A DNA stretch of 64,000 nt, from positions 310,001-374,000 of the forward strand of contig SAIW01000006.1 of the NCBI GenBank assembly GCA_004028795.1. Direction: 5' to 3'. The translations under genes were made by a program, and so were the position numbers. Below the pieces are notes generated by a model. It ran no database searches. It was not told the DNA's origin and worked only from the letters and a program-made list of their open reading frames with translations. How positions within the stretch are numbered: position 1 is the first letter of the stretch; every line of letters begins with the position of its first letter. The stretch comes from Chitinophagaceae bacterium. Lineage in GTDB: Bacteria; Bacteroidota; Bacteroidia; Chitinophagales; Chitinophagaceae. This document shows positions 19,854 through 27,978 of the stretch, piece after piece.

Positions 19854-20486
19854 ATGATACAAGCAAAATATACTAATCCGTTTTTAATGGAAGATGAAGA
19901 AGAAAAGCCAAAAGATGATAAGCAGGAACAGATGGGCGGTGCCATGATGAAGAAAATGGAAAAAATGTTTTTTGAAAAACGTGCTGTTTATTTATGGGGG
20001 GTGGTAGATGATAAGAGTGCTAAAGATGTAGTAAGTAAATTATTATTATTAGAAGCAGATAAACCGGGTGAAGAAATTAAATTATACATTAACAGCCCCG
20101 GCGGTGTGGTAACAAGCGGTATGGTTATGTACGATACCATTAAAATGATAAGTTCTCCCGTAAGTACCATTTGTATGGGATTGGCTGCCAGCATGGGTTC
20201 TATTTTATTAAGTGTTGGTGCTAAAGGCAAACGTTTTATTTACCCTCACGGAGAAGTAATGATACACCAGCCAAGTTTGGGGGGTTATTTTCAGGCAGTT
20301 TCGGCAGACCTTGAAATACAAGCTATTCAAATAGAAAAAACTAAATTAATCGGTGCTCAGATTTTAGCTGAAAACTGCGGTAAAACAGTTGAACAGATTC
20401 TGAAAGATTTCGACCGCGACTACTGGATGAATGCCGACGAAGCTGTTGCTTACGGTATTGTTGATGGTGTTTTAAACAAACTGTAA
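19854..20486 (+). CDS. clpP: ATP-dependent Clp protease proteolytic subunit, second copy
   Basis: A second ClpP of 210 residues with Ser113 (GLAASMGS) and His138 (VMIHQPSLGG); NSPGGVV lies near residue 80. It has a different charged N-terminus (MEDEEEKPKDDKQEQ) and a MMKKMEKMFFEKR stretch where the axial loop should be. The core (SPGG, AASMG, HQPS, RDYWM) parallels the first copy but the sequences are clearly divergent, so this is an old paralogue rather than a recent duplication. Confidence 0.94.
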   Translation: MIQAKYTNPFLMEDEEEKPKDDKQEQMGGAMMKKMEKMFFEKRAVYLWGVVDDKSAKDVVSKLLLLEADKPGEEIKLYINSPGGVVTSGMVMYDTIKMISSPVSTICMGLAASMGSILLSVGAKGKRFIYPHGEVMIHQPSLGGYFQAVSADLEIQAIQIEKTKLIGAQILAENCGKTVEQILKDFDRDYWMNADEAVAYGIVDGVLNKL

Positions 20487-20531
20487 ATACAGTTTAAGCC
20501 TTTTTAAAAACTTCACAAAAAATAAAAATTG

Positions 20532-20539
20532 TAGATTTG
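20532..20539 (+). promoter_or_regulatory. Candidate Bacteroidota -7 box upstream of clpX
   Basis: TAGATTTG matches the Bacteroidota sigma-A -7 consensus TAnnTTTG. It would leave a leader of ~85 bases before the clpX ATG. No clear -33 TTG is visible at the right distance, so this is weak. Confidence 0.3.
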
Positions 20540-20626
20540 CTTAGCAGCAGAAATAACTTTGTTATTATCTTGTTGCTATTGCTAACGTTGCCGTAACCTT
20601 TGTTCTGCAACAATAAACAGAAAAAA

Positions 20627-21862
20627 ATGCCCAAGCAAAGTCATTTACATTGTTCTTTCTGCGGTCGCAACAGAGATGAAGTGCGTATTTTAATTGCCGG
20701 ACAGGAAGGGCATATTTGCGAGAATTGTGTAGAACATGCACAGGAAATTATTGCACAGGAATTAAACCTGAAAGTTGATAGTACGCCAACTAATTATAAA
20801 TTAACTGTTCGCAAACCACAAGAAATTAAGAAGTTTTTAGACGATTATATTATCGGGCAGGATGAAGCTAAGAAAATATTGGCAGTAGCGGTTTACAACC
20901 ACTTTAAACGTATTTCTCAAAAAATACAGAAAGATGATATTGAAATTGAAAAAAGCAATATCGTAATGGTGGGCGAAACAGGAACCGGTAAGACCTTATT
21001 GGCAAAAACCATTGCGAAAATGTTGAATGTTCCTTTTGCGATTGTTGATGCAACTGTGTTTACTGAAGCCGGTTATGTTGGTGAAGATGTTGAAAGTATG
21101 CTTACCCGTTTGTTACAAAATTGCAACTATGATGTAGCTGCTGCAGAACGTGGAATTGTATATGTTGATGAAATAGATAAAATTGCACGTAAAGGAGATA
21201 ATCCTTCAATTACAAGAGATGTTAGCGGCGAAGGTGTACAACAAGGTTTATTAAAAATGCTGGAAGGAACTGAAGTATTGGTTCCACCGCAAGGCGGAAG
21301 AAAACATCCTGAACAAAAAATGATTAAGGTTGATACTAAGAATATACTTTTCATTTGCGGCGGAGCGTTTGATGGTATTGATAGGGTTATCGGAAGAAGA
21401 ATAAATACCAATGCAATTGGTTTTAATGTAAACAAAGACCAGCAGGAATTACAACGCAAAAACTTATTACGCTTTGTAAATGCACAGGATTTAAAAAGCT
21501 TTGGTTTAATACCTGAGTTATTGGGAAGATTACCTGTTGTAACACATTTAGACCCGTTAGATGCAGAAACTTTACGCAGTATTTTAACTGAGCCCAAAAA
21601 TTCTTTAGTAAAACAATATACCCGTTTGTTTGAATTAGAAGGTATTGCATTAACCATTGAACCTGAGGTTTTAGACTTTATGGTTAATAAAGCGATGGAG
21701 TACAAATTAGGTGCAAGAGGTTTACGTACTATTTGTGAGAACATTTTAACTGATGCTATGTTTGAAATGCCAGGTACAGGGCAAACGGAATTGACTATAA
21801 CATTAGATTATGCTGAAAGAATGTTCAGCAGCAGTAAAATGAATTTGTTGAAAGTTGCATAG
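20627..21862 (+). CDS. clpX: ATP-dependent Clp protease ATPase subunit ClpX
   Basis: The unfoldase partner of ClpP, 411 residues. The N-terminal zinc-binding domain has Cys9, Cys12, Cys31 and Cys34 (CSFC...CENC). The AAA+ module has Walker A GETGTGKT at 116-123, Walker B IVYVDEID near 177, the [14 protein letters not shown] segment, and a ClpP-docking IGF-type loop (NAIGFNVN). The C-terminal [15 protein letters not shown] is the sensor-2 region. A TTG nine codons upstream is open, but the ATG giving [13 protein letters not shown] fits the family. A rho-independent terminator follows. Confidence 0.97.
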   Translation: MPKQSHLHCSFCGRNRDEVRILIAGQEGHICENCVEHAQEIIAQELNLKVDSTPTNYKLTVRKPQEIKKFLDDYIIGQDEAKKILAVAVYNHFKRISQKIQKDDIEIEKSNIVMVGETGTGKTLLAKTIAKMLNVPFAIVDATVFTEAGYVGEDVESMLTRLLQNCNYDVAAAERGIVYVDEIDKIARKGDNPSITRDVSGEGVQQGLLKMLEGTEVLVPPQGGRKHPEQKMIKVDTKNILFICGGAFDGIDRVIGRRINTNAIGFNVNKDQQELQRKNLLRFVNAQDLKSFGLIPELLGRLPVVTHLDPLDAETLRSILTEPKNSLVKQYTRLFELEGIALTIEPEVLDFMVNKAMEYKLGARGLRTICENILTDAMFEMPGTGQTELTITLDYAERMFSSSKMNLLKVA

Positions 21863-21879
21863 AATATTATAAAATACAA

Positions 21880-21915
21880 TAAGCTGATAAGAATAAAACT
21901 TATCAGCTTTTTTAT
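21880..21915 (+). terminator. Rho-independent terminator of clpX
   Basis: A perfect 11-bp stem AAGCTGATAAG / CTTATCAGCTT with a 7-base loop is followed by a T-rich tract. The stem is flanked by A-rich and T-rich runs, so it could act on both strands; the convergent ABC gene stops inside its right edge. Confidence 0.88.
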
Positions 21916-22574
21916 TTCCAATCCATCATATTTAAACGCTCTGTGCAGAAATTAATTTCCTGTTCATCGTTACTGCAAACAATTACTAAACGATTGGCTG
22001 TATAATCTTTTATTAATTGATGATATAACTGAATACCCGCAATATCTAAATTGGTGCAGGGTTCATCTAATAAAATAACAGGAACATCAGAGAAAAAAGC
22101 CTGTGCTAATTTGAGTCTTTGCTTCATACCACTGCTGTAGTAACGAATCTGTTTATCAATGGCTTTAGCCAGACTTACAATTGATAAAATTTCCTCAATT
22201 GTTTTATTTTGTACCAATGGCTTGAATGATTGATGAAACTGCAGAAACTCTTTGGCAGTCATTTCTTCAATTAATTCTAAGTACGGAGCAGCAATGGAGA
22301 AAAATTCAAAATTTGAAATTTGAAATTCGAAATTAATATTGCCTTCACTTAAATTGGTAGAGCCCGCAATGCATTGCAATAAAGTGCTTTTACCACTTCC
22401 GTTAGAACCTGTTATGGCATAAGCTTGTGAAGACTTAAACTGATGGTTTAGCTTACGGAATATCCATTCACGATTGAACTTTTTCCCTGCATTTTGTAAG
22501 TGAATACTTACACCCCCAACCCCTGAAGGGGAGTTTATAGAGTTGCTTAAAACTTGATTAGTTAAATCATTCAT
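21912..22574 (-). CDS. ABC transporter ATP-binding protein
   Basis: A single nucleotide-binding domain of 220 residues. Walker A GSNGSGKS is at 56-63, the signature is the shortened form SSGMKQRL near 147, and Walker B VILLDEP is at 166-172. The SSGMKQ signature resembles CcmA-type and GldA-type ATPases; no membrane partner is adjacent. Two oddities: residues ~15-21 (SPSGVGG) come from a palindromic repeat arm that lies between the start codon and the domain, and residues ~81-91 (NFEFQISNFEF) come from a short internal repeat. It is the last gene after lpxA. Confidence 0.88.
   Translation of the reverse strand: MNDLTNQVLSNSINSPSGVGGVSIHLQNAGKKFNREWIFRKLNHQFKSSQAYAITGSNGSGKSTLLQCIAGSTNLSEGNINFEFQISNFEFFSIAAPYLELIEEMTAKEFLQFHQSFKPLVQNKTIEEILSIVSLAKAIDKQIRYYSSGMKQRLKLAQAFFSDVPVILLDEPCTNLDIAGIQLYHQLIKDYTANRLVIVCSNDEQEINFCTERLNMMDWK
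22302..22335. repeat. Short internal TTGAAATT-type repeat inside the ABC gene
   Basis: A low-complexity stretch built from overlapping TTCAAA/TTTGAA/TTCGAA units, in frame in the ABC ATPase and encoding NFEFQISNFEF, between Walker A and the signature. Confidence 0.6.
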
Positions 22575-22616
22575 TAATACAGAAAATAATTAATTATCCC
22601 CTTTAGGGTTAGGGCA
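22512..22616. repeat. Inverted palindromic element (SPSG family), copy 1
   Basis: Arms at 22512-22533 (core CCCCTGAAGGGGAG) and 22597-22616 (core TCCCCTTTAGGGTTAGGG) are inverted relative to each other with ~63 bases between. The element spans the gap between the lpxA stop and the ABC start; the ABC start codon lies in the loop and the downstream arm is coding (SPSGVGG). The same architecture recurs at 56641-56734. Confidence 0.85.
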
Positions 22617-22618
22617 AA

Positions 22619-23416
22619 CTATTCTTCTTCTGAAGCACCTTTGGTATAACGTTTTATAATACCTCTTCCACTTTCGCGGATAAAAGTTACAATTTCATCG
22701 CGTTCATCACTTGCAACCACTTCTTCTTCTATAAATTCTAAAGCCTGCGAAGTGTTCATGCCTTTGTTATAAATAAATCTGTAAATATCTAAGATGTGAT
22801 TAATTCTCTCGTTTGAAAAACCGCGGCGTTTTAAACCTACACTGTTCACGCCGCCATAACTTAAGGGTGTACGCACAGCTTTAATATAAGGAGGAACATC
22901 TTTACTTACTAAACTTCCGCCGCCGATATAAGCATGTTGACCAATTTGCACAAACTGATGTATGGCACAAACCCCTGCAATAATTGCATAATCTCCCATT
23001 GTTACGTGACCCGCCATTTGAGAGTTATTGCTCATAATACAATGATTGCCTACAATACAATCGTGTGCAATATGGCTGTATGCCATTATTAAACAATTGT
23101 TACCAACTTTAGTTCTATTTCTATCTTCTGTACCTCTATTGATGGTAACAAATTCACGAATTACAGTGTTATCACCAATTTCAACAGTTGTTCTTTCTCC
23201 TGCAAATTTTAAATCCTGCGGTACTGCACCTAAAACAGCTCCGGGAAATATCTGACAATTTTTTCCAATGCGTGTGCCGTCCATAATAGTTACGTTACTG
23301 CCAATCCATGTGCCTTCGCCAATGCGAACATCTCCGTGAATAACAGTAAAAGGATCAATCTTTACATTAGAAGCAATTCTTGCATTAGGGTCTATGTACG
23401 TGTAGGGATGTGTCAT
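22619..23416 (-). CDS. lpxA: Acyl-[ACP]--UDP-N-acetylglucosamine O-acyltransferase
   Basis: LpxA starts lipid A synthesis by transferring 3-hydroxyacyl from ACP to UDP-GlcNAc. With the chosen start it is 265 residues, close to the family norm of ~262. Left-handed beta-helix hexapeptides (IDPNARIASNVKIDPFTVI and on) fill the first two thirds. The catalytic His118 lies in HIAHDC, and the helical C-terminal domain begins near GLKRRGFSNERI. An upstream ATG at 23458 would add 14 residues outside the helix. It lies downstream of lpxC-fabZ on the same strand. Confidence 0.95.
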   Translation of the reverse strand: MTHPYTYIDPNARIASNVKIDPFTVIHGDVRIGEGTWIGSNVTIMDGTRIGKNCQIFPGAVLGAVPQDLKFAGERTTVEIGDNTVIREFVTINRGTEDRNRTKVGNNCLIMAYSHIAHDCIVGNHCIMSNNSQMAGHVTMGDYAIIAGVCAIHQFVQIGQHAYIGGGSLVSKDVPPYIKAVRTPLSYGGVNSVGLKRRGFSNERINHILDIYRFIYNKGMNTSQALEFIEEEVVASDERDEIVTFIRESGRGIIKRYTKGASEEE

Positions 23417-23539
23417 CCGCTTACTGGTTTTTGGTTTTAAAGTTTCTACGGCTATCATATTTGGTTGATAAGACCGTATTGATTGAAAAAACGATGCCAG
23501 CGTTTAAACAATTGTTTGAAATTAACAAATTCTATTGTT

Positions 23540-24946
23540 TTAAGAACGCTTTACAACTTGTGCTACTAAATCTCCTTCAGTGGCAACTTTTCCGTTTACA
23601 TAAACGGTTCCTCTCATTTCACAAATGCCTCTTCTTACAGGGCCAACAAACTCCATCTTTAATAACATGGTATCTCCGGGCCTTACCATTTGTTTAAACT
23701 TACAGTTATCAATCTTTAAAAAGTAAGTATCATATTGTCCTTCAGGCATTGAATTAATACATAGAATTCCTCCGGTTTGTGCCAATGCCTCAACCTGTAA
23801 AACGCCCGGCATTACAGGGTTTCCGGGAAAATGGCCTGGGAAGAACCATTCGTTATAAGTAACATTCTTTACACCGATAATGTATTTATCAGTCAATTCA
23901 ATAATCTTATCTACTAATAAAAAAGGATGGCGATGCGGTAATGTTTTTTCTATTTGCTGCAAAGTATAAACAGGTGGTTGAGCCGGATCGTAAACAGGCA
24001 CATCTTTCACATGCTTATTTTTCTTTATGTATTGCTTGATTTTTTTTGCAAACTCAACATTGGTGCTGTGGCCCGGGCGATTGGCAATAATTCTCGCTTT
24101 AATAGGGTACCCGATTAATGCTAAGTCGCCAATAACATCTAATAATTTATGCCTTGCAGGTTCATTGGGGAAACGAAGCTCTAAGTTGTTTAAATAACCT
24201 TCACTTTTTATTTCAATCCTTTCACGTTTAAACACTTTTGCCAAACGACTCATTTCAGCATCTGTAACAGGTTTATCAACAACAACTATGGCATTATTAA
24301 TGTCGCCTCCTTTAATTAAATCATGGTCAAGCAGCATTTCTAATTCATGCAAAAAACAGAACGTTCTGCAAGGGGCAATTTCACTTTTAAATTCTTTAAT
24401 TGATTTTAAACCTGCATGCTGTGTTCCTAAAACGGGACTATTAAAATCTATTAACGTAGTAACCTGATATTCTACAGAAGGCATTGCCACCATTTCTACA
24501 CGCTTCTTTTCATCGTATAATAAAATGTTTTCATCTATACTATACCATGCTTTGGCAGCTTCCTGTTCAATAACACCTGTTTCTTCAATTAATTCAACAA
24601 AGGGTTGAGAACTGCCATCCATAATAGGAATTTCAGGACCATTTAATTCAATTAAACAGTTATCTACACCCATACCTACCAAGGCAGCCAGAATATGTTC
24701 AACGGTACTTACTTTAGCATCATCAATCTGTAAAGTGGTACCCCTGCTTGTATCGGTAACTAAATCGCAATCTGCTTTAATAACGGGTTTATTGGGCAAA
24801 TCAATTCTTTGAAACTGAATACCAAAACCGGGATTGGCAGGCTTTAAAACCATATCTACCAAAACACCTGTATGCAAGCCGGTGCCGCTTATATTAGCAG
24901 TATTACCAAGTGTATGCTGCTTATCGGGATTAAAATTTACATCCAT
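23540..24946 (-). CDS. lpxC: Bifunctional UDP-3-O-acyl-GlcNAc deacetylase / 3-hydroxyacyl-ACP dehydratase
   Basis: A natural LpxC-FabZ fusion of 468 residues, known in Bacteroidota. Residues 1 to ~310 are LpxC, the zinc deacetylase committing to lipid A: GTGLHTG near 25, [10 protein letters not shown] and [12 protein letters not shown] carry the metal ligands. From ~329 the FabZ hot-dog domain follows ([24 protein letters not shown]), with the catalytic His372 and Glu386. The fusion joins lipid A and fatty acid enzymes that both use 3-hydroxyacyl-ACP. lpxA follows after ~120 bases. Confidence 0.96.
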   Translation of the reverse strand: MDVNFNPDKQHTLGNTANISGTGLHTGVLVDMVLKPANPGFGIQFQRIDLPNKPVIKADCDLVTDTSRGTTLQIDDAKVSTVEHILAALVGMGVDNCLIELNGPEIPIMDGSSQPFVELIEETGVIEQEAAKAWYSIDENILLYDEKKRVEMVAMPSVEYQVTTLIDFNSPVLGTQHAGLKSIKEFKSEIAPCRTFCFLHELEMLLDHDLIKGGDINNAIVVVDKPVTDAEMSRLAKVFKRERIEIKSEGYLNNLELRFPNEPARHKLLDVIGDLALIGYPIKARIIANRPGHSTNVEFAKKIKQYIKKNKHVKDVPVYDPAQPPVYTLQQIEKTLPHRHPFLLVDKIIELTDKYIIGVKNVTYNEWFFPGHFPGNPVMPGVLQVEALAQTGGILCINSMPEGQYDTYFLKIDNCKFKQMVRPGDTMLLKMEFVGPVRRGICEMRGTVYVNGKVATEGDLVAQVVKRS

Positions 24947-24985
24947 TCGTTTTACTTATTTTTTGGAGCAAGCAACAGTAGTGCT

Positions 24986-25016
24986 ATTAAGCTTCCGTTG
25001 CGTCGCACTCTTATAC
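24986..25016. repeat. GTACAAGAGTGCGACG-type repeat, intergenic copy
   Basis: The sequence ATTAAGCTTCCGTTG directly followed by CGTCGCACTCTTATAC lies upstream of lpxC. It matches 31496-31546 except that the latter has 21 extra bases in the middle. Confidence 0.7.
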
Positions 25017-25155
25017 TTTCTGTACCGGAATGGGCAAAAATAAGCTATTGAAGTTTAATAAGTTTATTTGAATTGCTTATTTGGATTAAAGTAAAGTCTC
25101 TTATTAATAAAAGTCTCTAAAAAATACTTGCTTTATAAGGTATCTTTATACGAAC

Positions 25156-25863
25156 ATGAAGTATATTATTTTTATTTTCTCTTTATCTGTTTTTATTTCT
25201 TGTAAAATCAAGGATAAACAAATGAAAACTATTTCTCAATCAGTAAGAATTTATAATTCAAAAAAGTTATTCCCATACTTTGAAGTTCAAAAATATGGAC
25301 ACATCTCTGATTCATGTTTATCAAACGGTGCTTTCATAAAGTTTCTTTCTAATATTGATACTTTAGACCGTAATTTATATATTCAATATGGGAATAAAAA
25401 TTTTGATAGCATTTATGTTCAAGAAGATTGTATTCCAACTACTGATTGCAGAACACCTTTCTTATTTTTTGGAACAGAAAAATATATTGCTTTAGTGCAT
25501 GTTTGCTCGAATGAAAAAGGGATGATTTTATTACCTCTAAACAAAAAAGATAGTATTAAATATTTTACTCCAATTTTTATTGATACCAGCAATCAGATAT
25601 TATTAGTTGAGGACTATGAGAAGTATGGTACAAACAATCCCTCAAATTGTTTTGACACATTAACGATTTCAGATTTTAACTTTAAAAGACAAAAAGAGTT
25701 TGTTATCTCACATATGGTTTGTGGAAATAAATTATCTTGTATAGACACTGTTTATATCAACAAGAAAAGTATTATTCTTAAAAGTATTGCAAGTACATTT
25801 TGTGATAATAAACACAACCCAAAAAGCAAAATTGAAAAAACAGAAATACCTTGGTTAAAATAA
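25156..25863 (+). CDS. Putative lipoprotein, unknown function
   Basis: A 235-residue protein not recognised. MKYIIFIFSLSVFISC is a lipoprotein signal with Cys16, so it should be anchored in the envelope. The rest is rich in Lys, Asn, Ile and Cys, including DCIPTTDCRTPF and a C-terminal FCDNKHNPKSK; several cysteines could form disulfides. No domain is visible. Its strand is opposite to both neighbours, it appears even more AT-rich than they are, and it stands alone between the lipid A block and the pectin locus, suggesting acquired DNA (inference). Confidence 0.7.
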   Translation: MKYIIFIFSLSVFISCKIKDKQMKTISQSVRIYNSKKLFPYFEVQKYGHISDSCLSNGAFIKFLSNIDTLDRNLYIQYGNKNFDSIYVQEDCIPTTDCRTPFLFFGTEKYIALVHVCSNEKGMILLPLNKKDSIKYFTPIFIDTSNQILLVEDYEKYGTNNPSNCFDTLTISDFNFKRQKEFVISHMVCGNKLSCIDTVYINKKSIILKSIASTFCDNKHNPKSKIEKTEIPWLK

Positions 25864-25914
25864 CCAGATTTTGTTTTCAACTAACTAGAAATTTTGTTTC
25901 AATAATACTTTAAT

Positions 25915-27075
25915 CTACTTCAATTTATATACTTCACTTCCTGCTAATAAAAAACATCCTAAACCATAATCTTCAAAATCAGGAGTACTGTCGTAAGTTA
26001 CAGGTTGGCCATCTTTAGGTTCTTTACCTGTACCTTGTACAAAACCCAATTTACCATCTGCATGTAAGCAATCTGTAACCAATGCATTCCATGCTTTTAA
26101 TAAAACAGGTAAGTATGTTTTTTTGTCAATCAGGTTATTATTAATTCCCCAAGCCATTCCGTATACAAACAATGCGGTACCGGTTAATTCCTTACCTCCG
26201 AAATGGGTGGAATCTGCAAGGCTCACATTCCAAAAGCTGTCTTTACGTTGCAATGAAAGCAAGGCTTTCAGCATATTTTTATAATCACTCATTAACTCAT
26301 TGTAATGACTGTTATTTTCAGGAAGCCATTGCAATGTTCTAACCAATGCAGCTACCACCCAACCGTTTCCTCTGCTCCAATAACAGTTCGCTCCGTTAGG
26401 TTCTTTATAAGGCGGTACAAAATCTTTATCTCTCCACCATAAACTTTCTGCTGCATTATATAAACCATTACCTCCATGTTTATACTTACTGAATGCATAC
26501 ATTTCATACATTCTTTTAAAGTAATTGGTATCGTTATAAACAACGCCCAACCTTGCAAAAACAGGCATACTCATTTGTATAGCATCCACCCAACTCCAGT
26601 CATCAATTTTAGAAGAAGCCATCATGCTGTCTATACATGCTTTAATATTTTTTATGCGTTCTTCCTTTTTATCCATTAAATATAAATCAATATAAGTTTG
26701 TCCGCAAGCCTGATCATCTGCATTACGTGTTTTAATACCGTTACGCATATTCCATTTATGAAATTCACTCCACTGCAAAGCATAGTCTATAAAACTTTGT
26801 TTTTTATCAATGCTATATAAAGCCATTAAGCCTTCATAATACACAGCTCTCGTCCATATATTACTTGGTCTTTCTCTGTTGGTTACAATTGTTTTACCCG
26901 CGTCAGGCCATTTGTTCATGAAGTAAGCATTGGCTAATTCCATTGCTTTTATGGTTTCTTTTTTTGATGGAATAGTTTGTGCCGTACATGCAGTAACAAT
27001 ACTTACTATAAAAAGTGTTACTAAAACTTTTTTTGCAAGAGAAGAAATTAAGAGATGATAATTATGCTTTACCAT
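25915..27075 (-). CDS. Unsaturated rhamnogalacturonyl hydrolase, GH105/GH88 family
   Basis: A secreted 386-residue protein (signal/lipobox-like VSIVTACTAQ near residue 30). The (alpha/alpha)6 fold shows repeated aromatic helices such as NIWTRAVYYEGLMALY, DDQACGQTYIDLY with the catalytic Asp, and SRGNGWVVAALVRTL, as in YteR-type enzymes. These hydrate unsaturated galacturonyl ends made by rhamnogalacturonan or pectin lyases. It is the leftmost minus-strand gene of the locus and complements PL11 and PL22. GCAATCGTTT lies right at its start. Confidence 0.9.
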   Translation of the reverse strand: MVKHNYHLLISSLAKKVLVTLFIVSIVTACTAQTIPSKKETIKAMELANAYFMNKWPDAGKTIVTNRERPSNIWTRAVYYEGLMALYSIDKKQSFIDYALQWSEFHKWNMRNGIKTRNADDQACGQTYIDLYLMDKKEERIKNIKACIDSMMASSKIDDWSWVDAIQMSMPVFARLGVVYNDTNYFKRMYEMYAFSKYKHGGNGLYNAAESLWWRDKDFVPPYKEPNGANCYWSRGNGWVVAALVRTLQWLPENNSHYNELMSDYKNMLKALLSLQRKDSFWNVSLADSTHFGGKELTGTALFVYGMAWGINNNLIDKKTYLPVLLKAWNALVTDCLHADGKLGFVQGTGKEPKDGQPVTYDSTPDFEDYGLGCFLLAGSEVYKLK

Positions 27076-27088
27076 GCAATCGTTTTAA
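27075..27088. promoter_or_regulatory. Candidate operator, GCAATCGTTT motif at GH105 start
   Basis: TGCAATCGTTTTAA fits the LacI-type operator pattern TGNAANCGNTTNCA at 9 of 10 fixed positions. The core GCAATCGTTT recurs exactly at 51887 and 57982. No regulator is assigned. Confidence 0.35.
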
Positions 27089-27189
27089 TTGCTGCAACAT
27101 ACTTAAAAATTTACCCGAACCATCCTGAATAAAAGCAGGATAGTTTACTTCTATCAACTTAACTACTTTTAACTTTTAATACTTTGTAA

Positions 27190-27879
27190 ATGCAATTAAA
27201 GCGTATAATTCTTACAATTTTCATTTTATGTTTTTTCATCAATTTTTCATTCGCCCAATCAACAAATTATACTATCAGTAAAGTATTGCTTGAAGAAAAT
27301 TTCACTTCATTAAATAATTGGATTATTGAAAAAAACAGAGCAGATACCGAGAAAGTTTTTACTGAACACAATAAACTTATTATTAATACATATGGCGGTG
27401 CAACAGTTTGGTTTAAACAGGAATTGAAAGGAAATATTCTTATTCAGTTTAAAAGAAAAATTATAATGGATAGTTGCAGGAATTGCAGACTATCAGATTT
27501 AAATCAATTCTTCATGGCCACAGAACCTAACGGCAGCCTGACTTTTAAAAGAAAAGGAGGCTTTGCAGAATATGATTCTTTAAACATGTATTATGTAGGA
27601 ATGGGTGGTAATTATAACAGCACAACCAGGTTTAGAAAATATAACAATAGCGATAAAAAAATTATTGGTGAGTTTACTGATGCAGCACATTTATTACAAC
27701 CTAACAAAGAATACAATATTGAAATTCTTTGTTTAAATGGGTTAGTGCAGTTTACAATTGATAATGAAATTTTCTTTTCCTGGAAAGATGAACAGCCATT
27801 TACGCATGGTTATTTTGCTATACGCTCAACACATTCTAAACAGGAAATAAGCGATGTAAAAATTTATCAGTTGAAGTGA
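27190..27879 (+). CDS. Secreted DUF6250/YesU-like lectin-fold protein
   Basis: A 229-residue protein with a signal peptide (IILTIFILCFFINFSFAQ). The body is a jelly-roll of the type in DUF6250 and YesU/DUF1961 proteins: EENFTSLNNWIIE at the start, YYVGMGGNYNSTTRFRKY in the middle, and HGYFAIRSTHSKQEISDVKIY at the end. Such proteins sit in rhamnogalacturonan clusters and probably bind or cleave pectic oligosaccharides, but the activity is unproven. It is read opposite to the rest of the locus and divergently from the first GH105 gene, so it may share a control region with it. Confidence 0.78.
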   Translation: MQLKRIILTIFILCFFINFSFAQSTNYTISKVLLEENFTSLNNWIIEKNRADTEKVFTEHNKLIINTYGGATVWFKQELKGNILIQFKRKIIMDSCRNCRLSDLNQFFMATEPNGSLTFKRKGGFAEYDSLNMYYVGMGGNYNSTTRFRKYNNSDKKIIGEFTDAAHLLQPNKEYNIEILCLNGLVQFTIDNEIFFSWKDEQPFTHGYFAIRSTHSKQEISDVKIYQLK

Positions 27880-27889
27880 AAAAATAAAT

Positions 27890-27972
27890 GTCATTTCGAG
27901 ATTAAGTTCTTGCTCAACGAGAAATCTCATCATACCAATAAAAAGATTTCTCGGCACGAACCTCGAAATGAC
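27890..27972. repeat. GTCATTTCGAG palindromic element, copy 1
   Basis: Outer arms GTCATTTCGAG/CTCGAAATGAC (11 bp) and inner arms GAGAAATCT/AGATTTCTC (9 bp) form a long imperfect hairpin filling the gap between convergent genes. Copies 2 and 3 are at 34664 and 38974. Confidence 0.88.
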
Positions 27973-27978
27973 GATGCA

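Noticed and set aside
20480-20506. Terminator after the second clpP
   Set aside because: AAACTG/CAGTTT is only 6 bp and followed by a short T-run after a gap; too weak to call.
21127-21744. 205-residue minus-strand ORF opposite clpX
   Set aside because: Long only because of codon bias in clpX; the clpX protein is unambiguous.
24834-25043. 69-residue plus-strand ORF ending FRCVALLYFLYRNGQK
   Set aside because: Overlaps lpxC antisense and reads through a repeat; no support as a gene.
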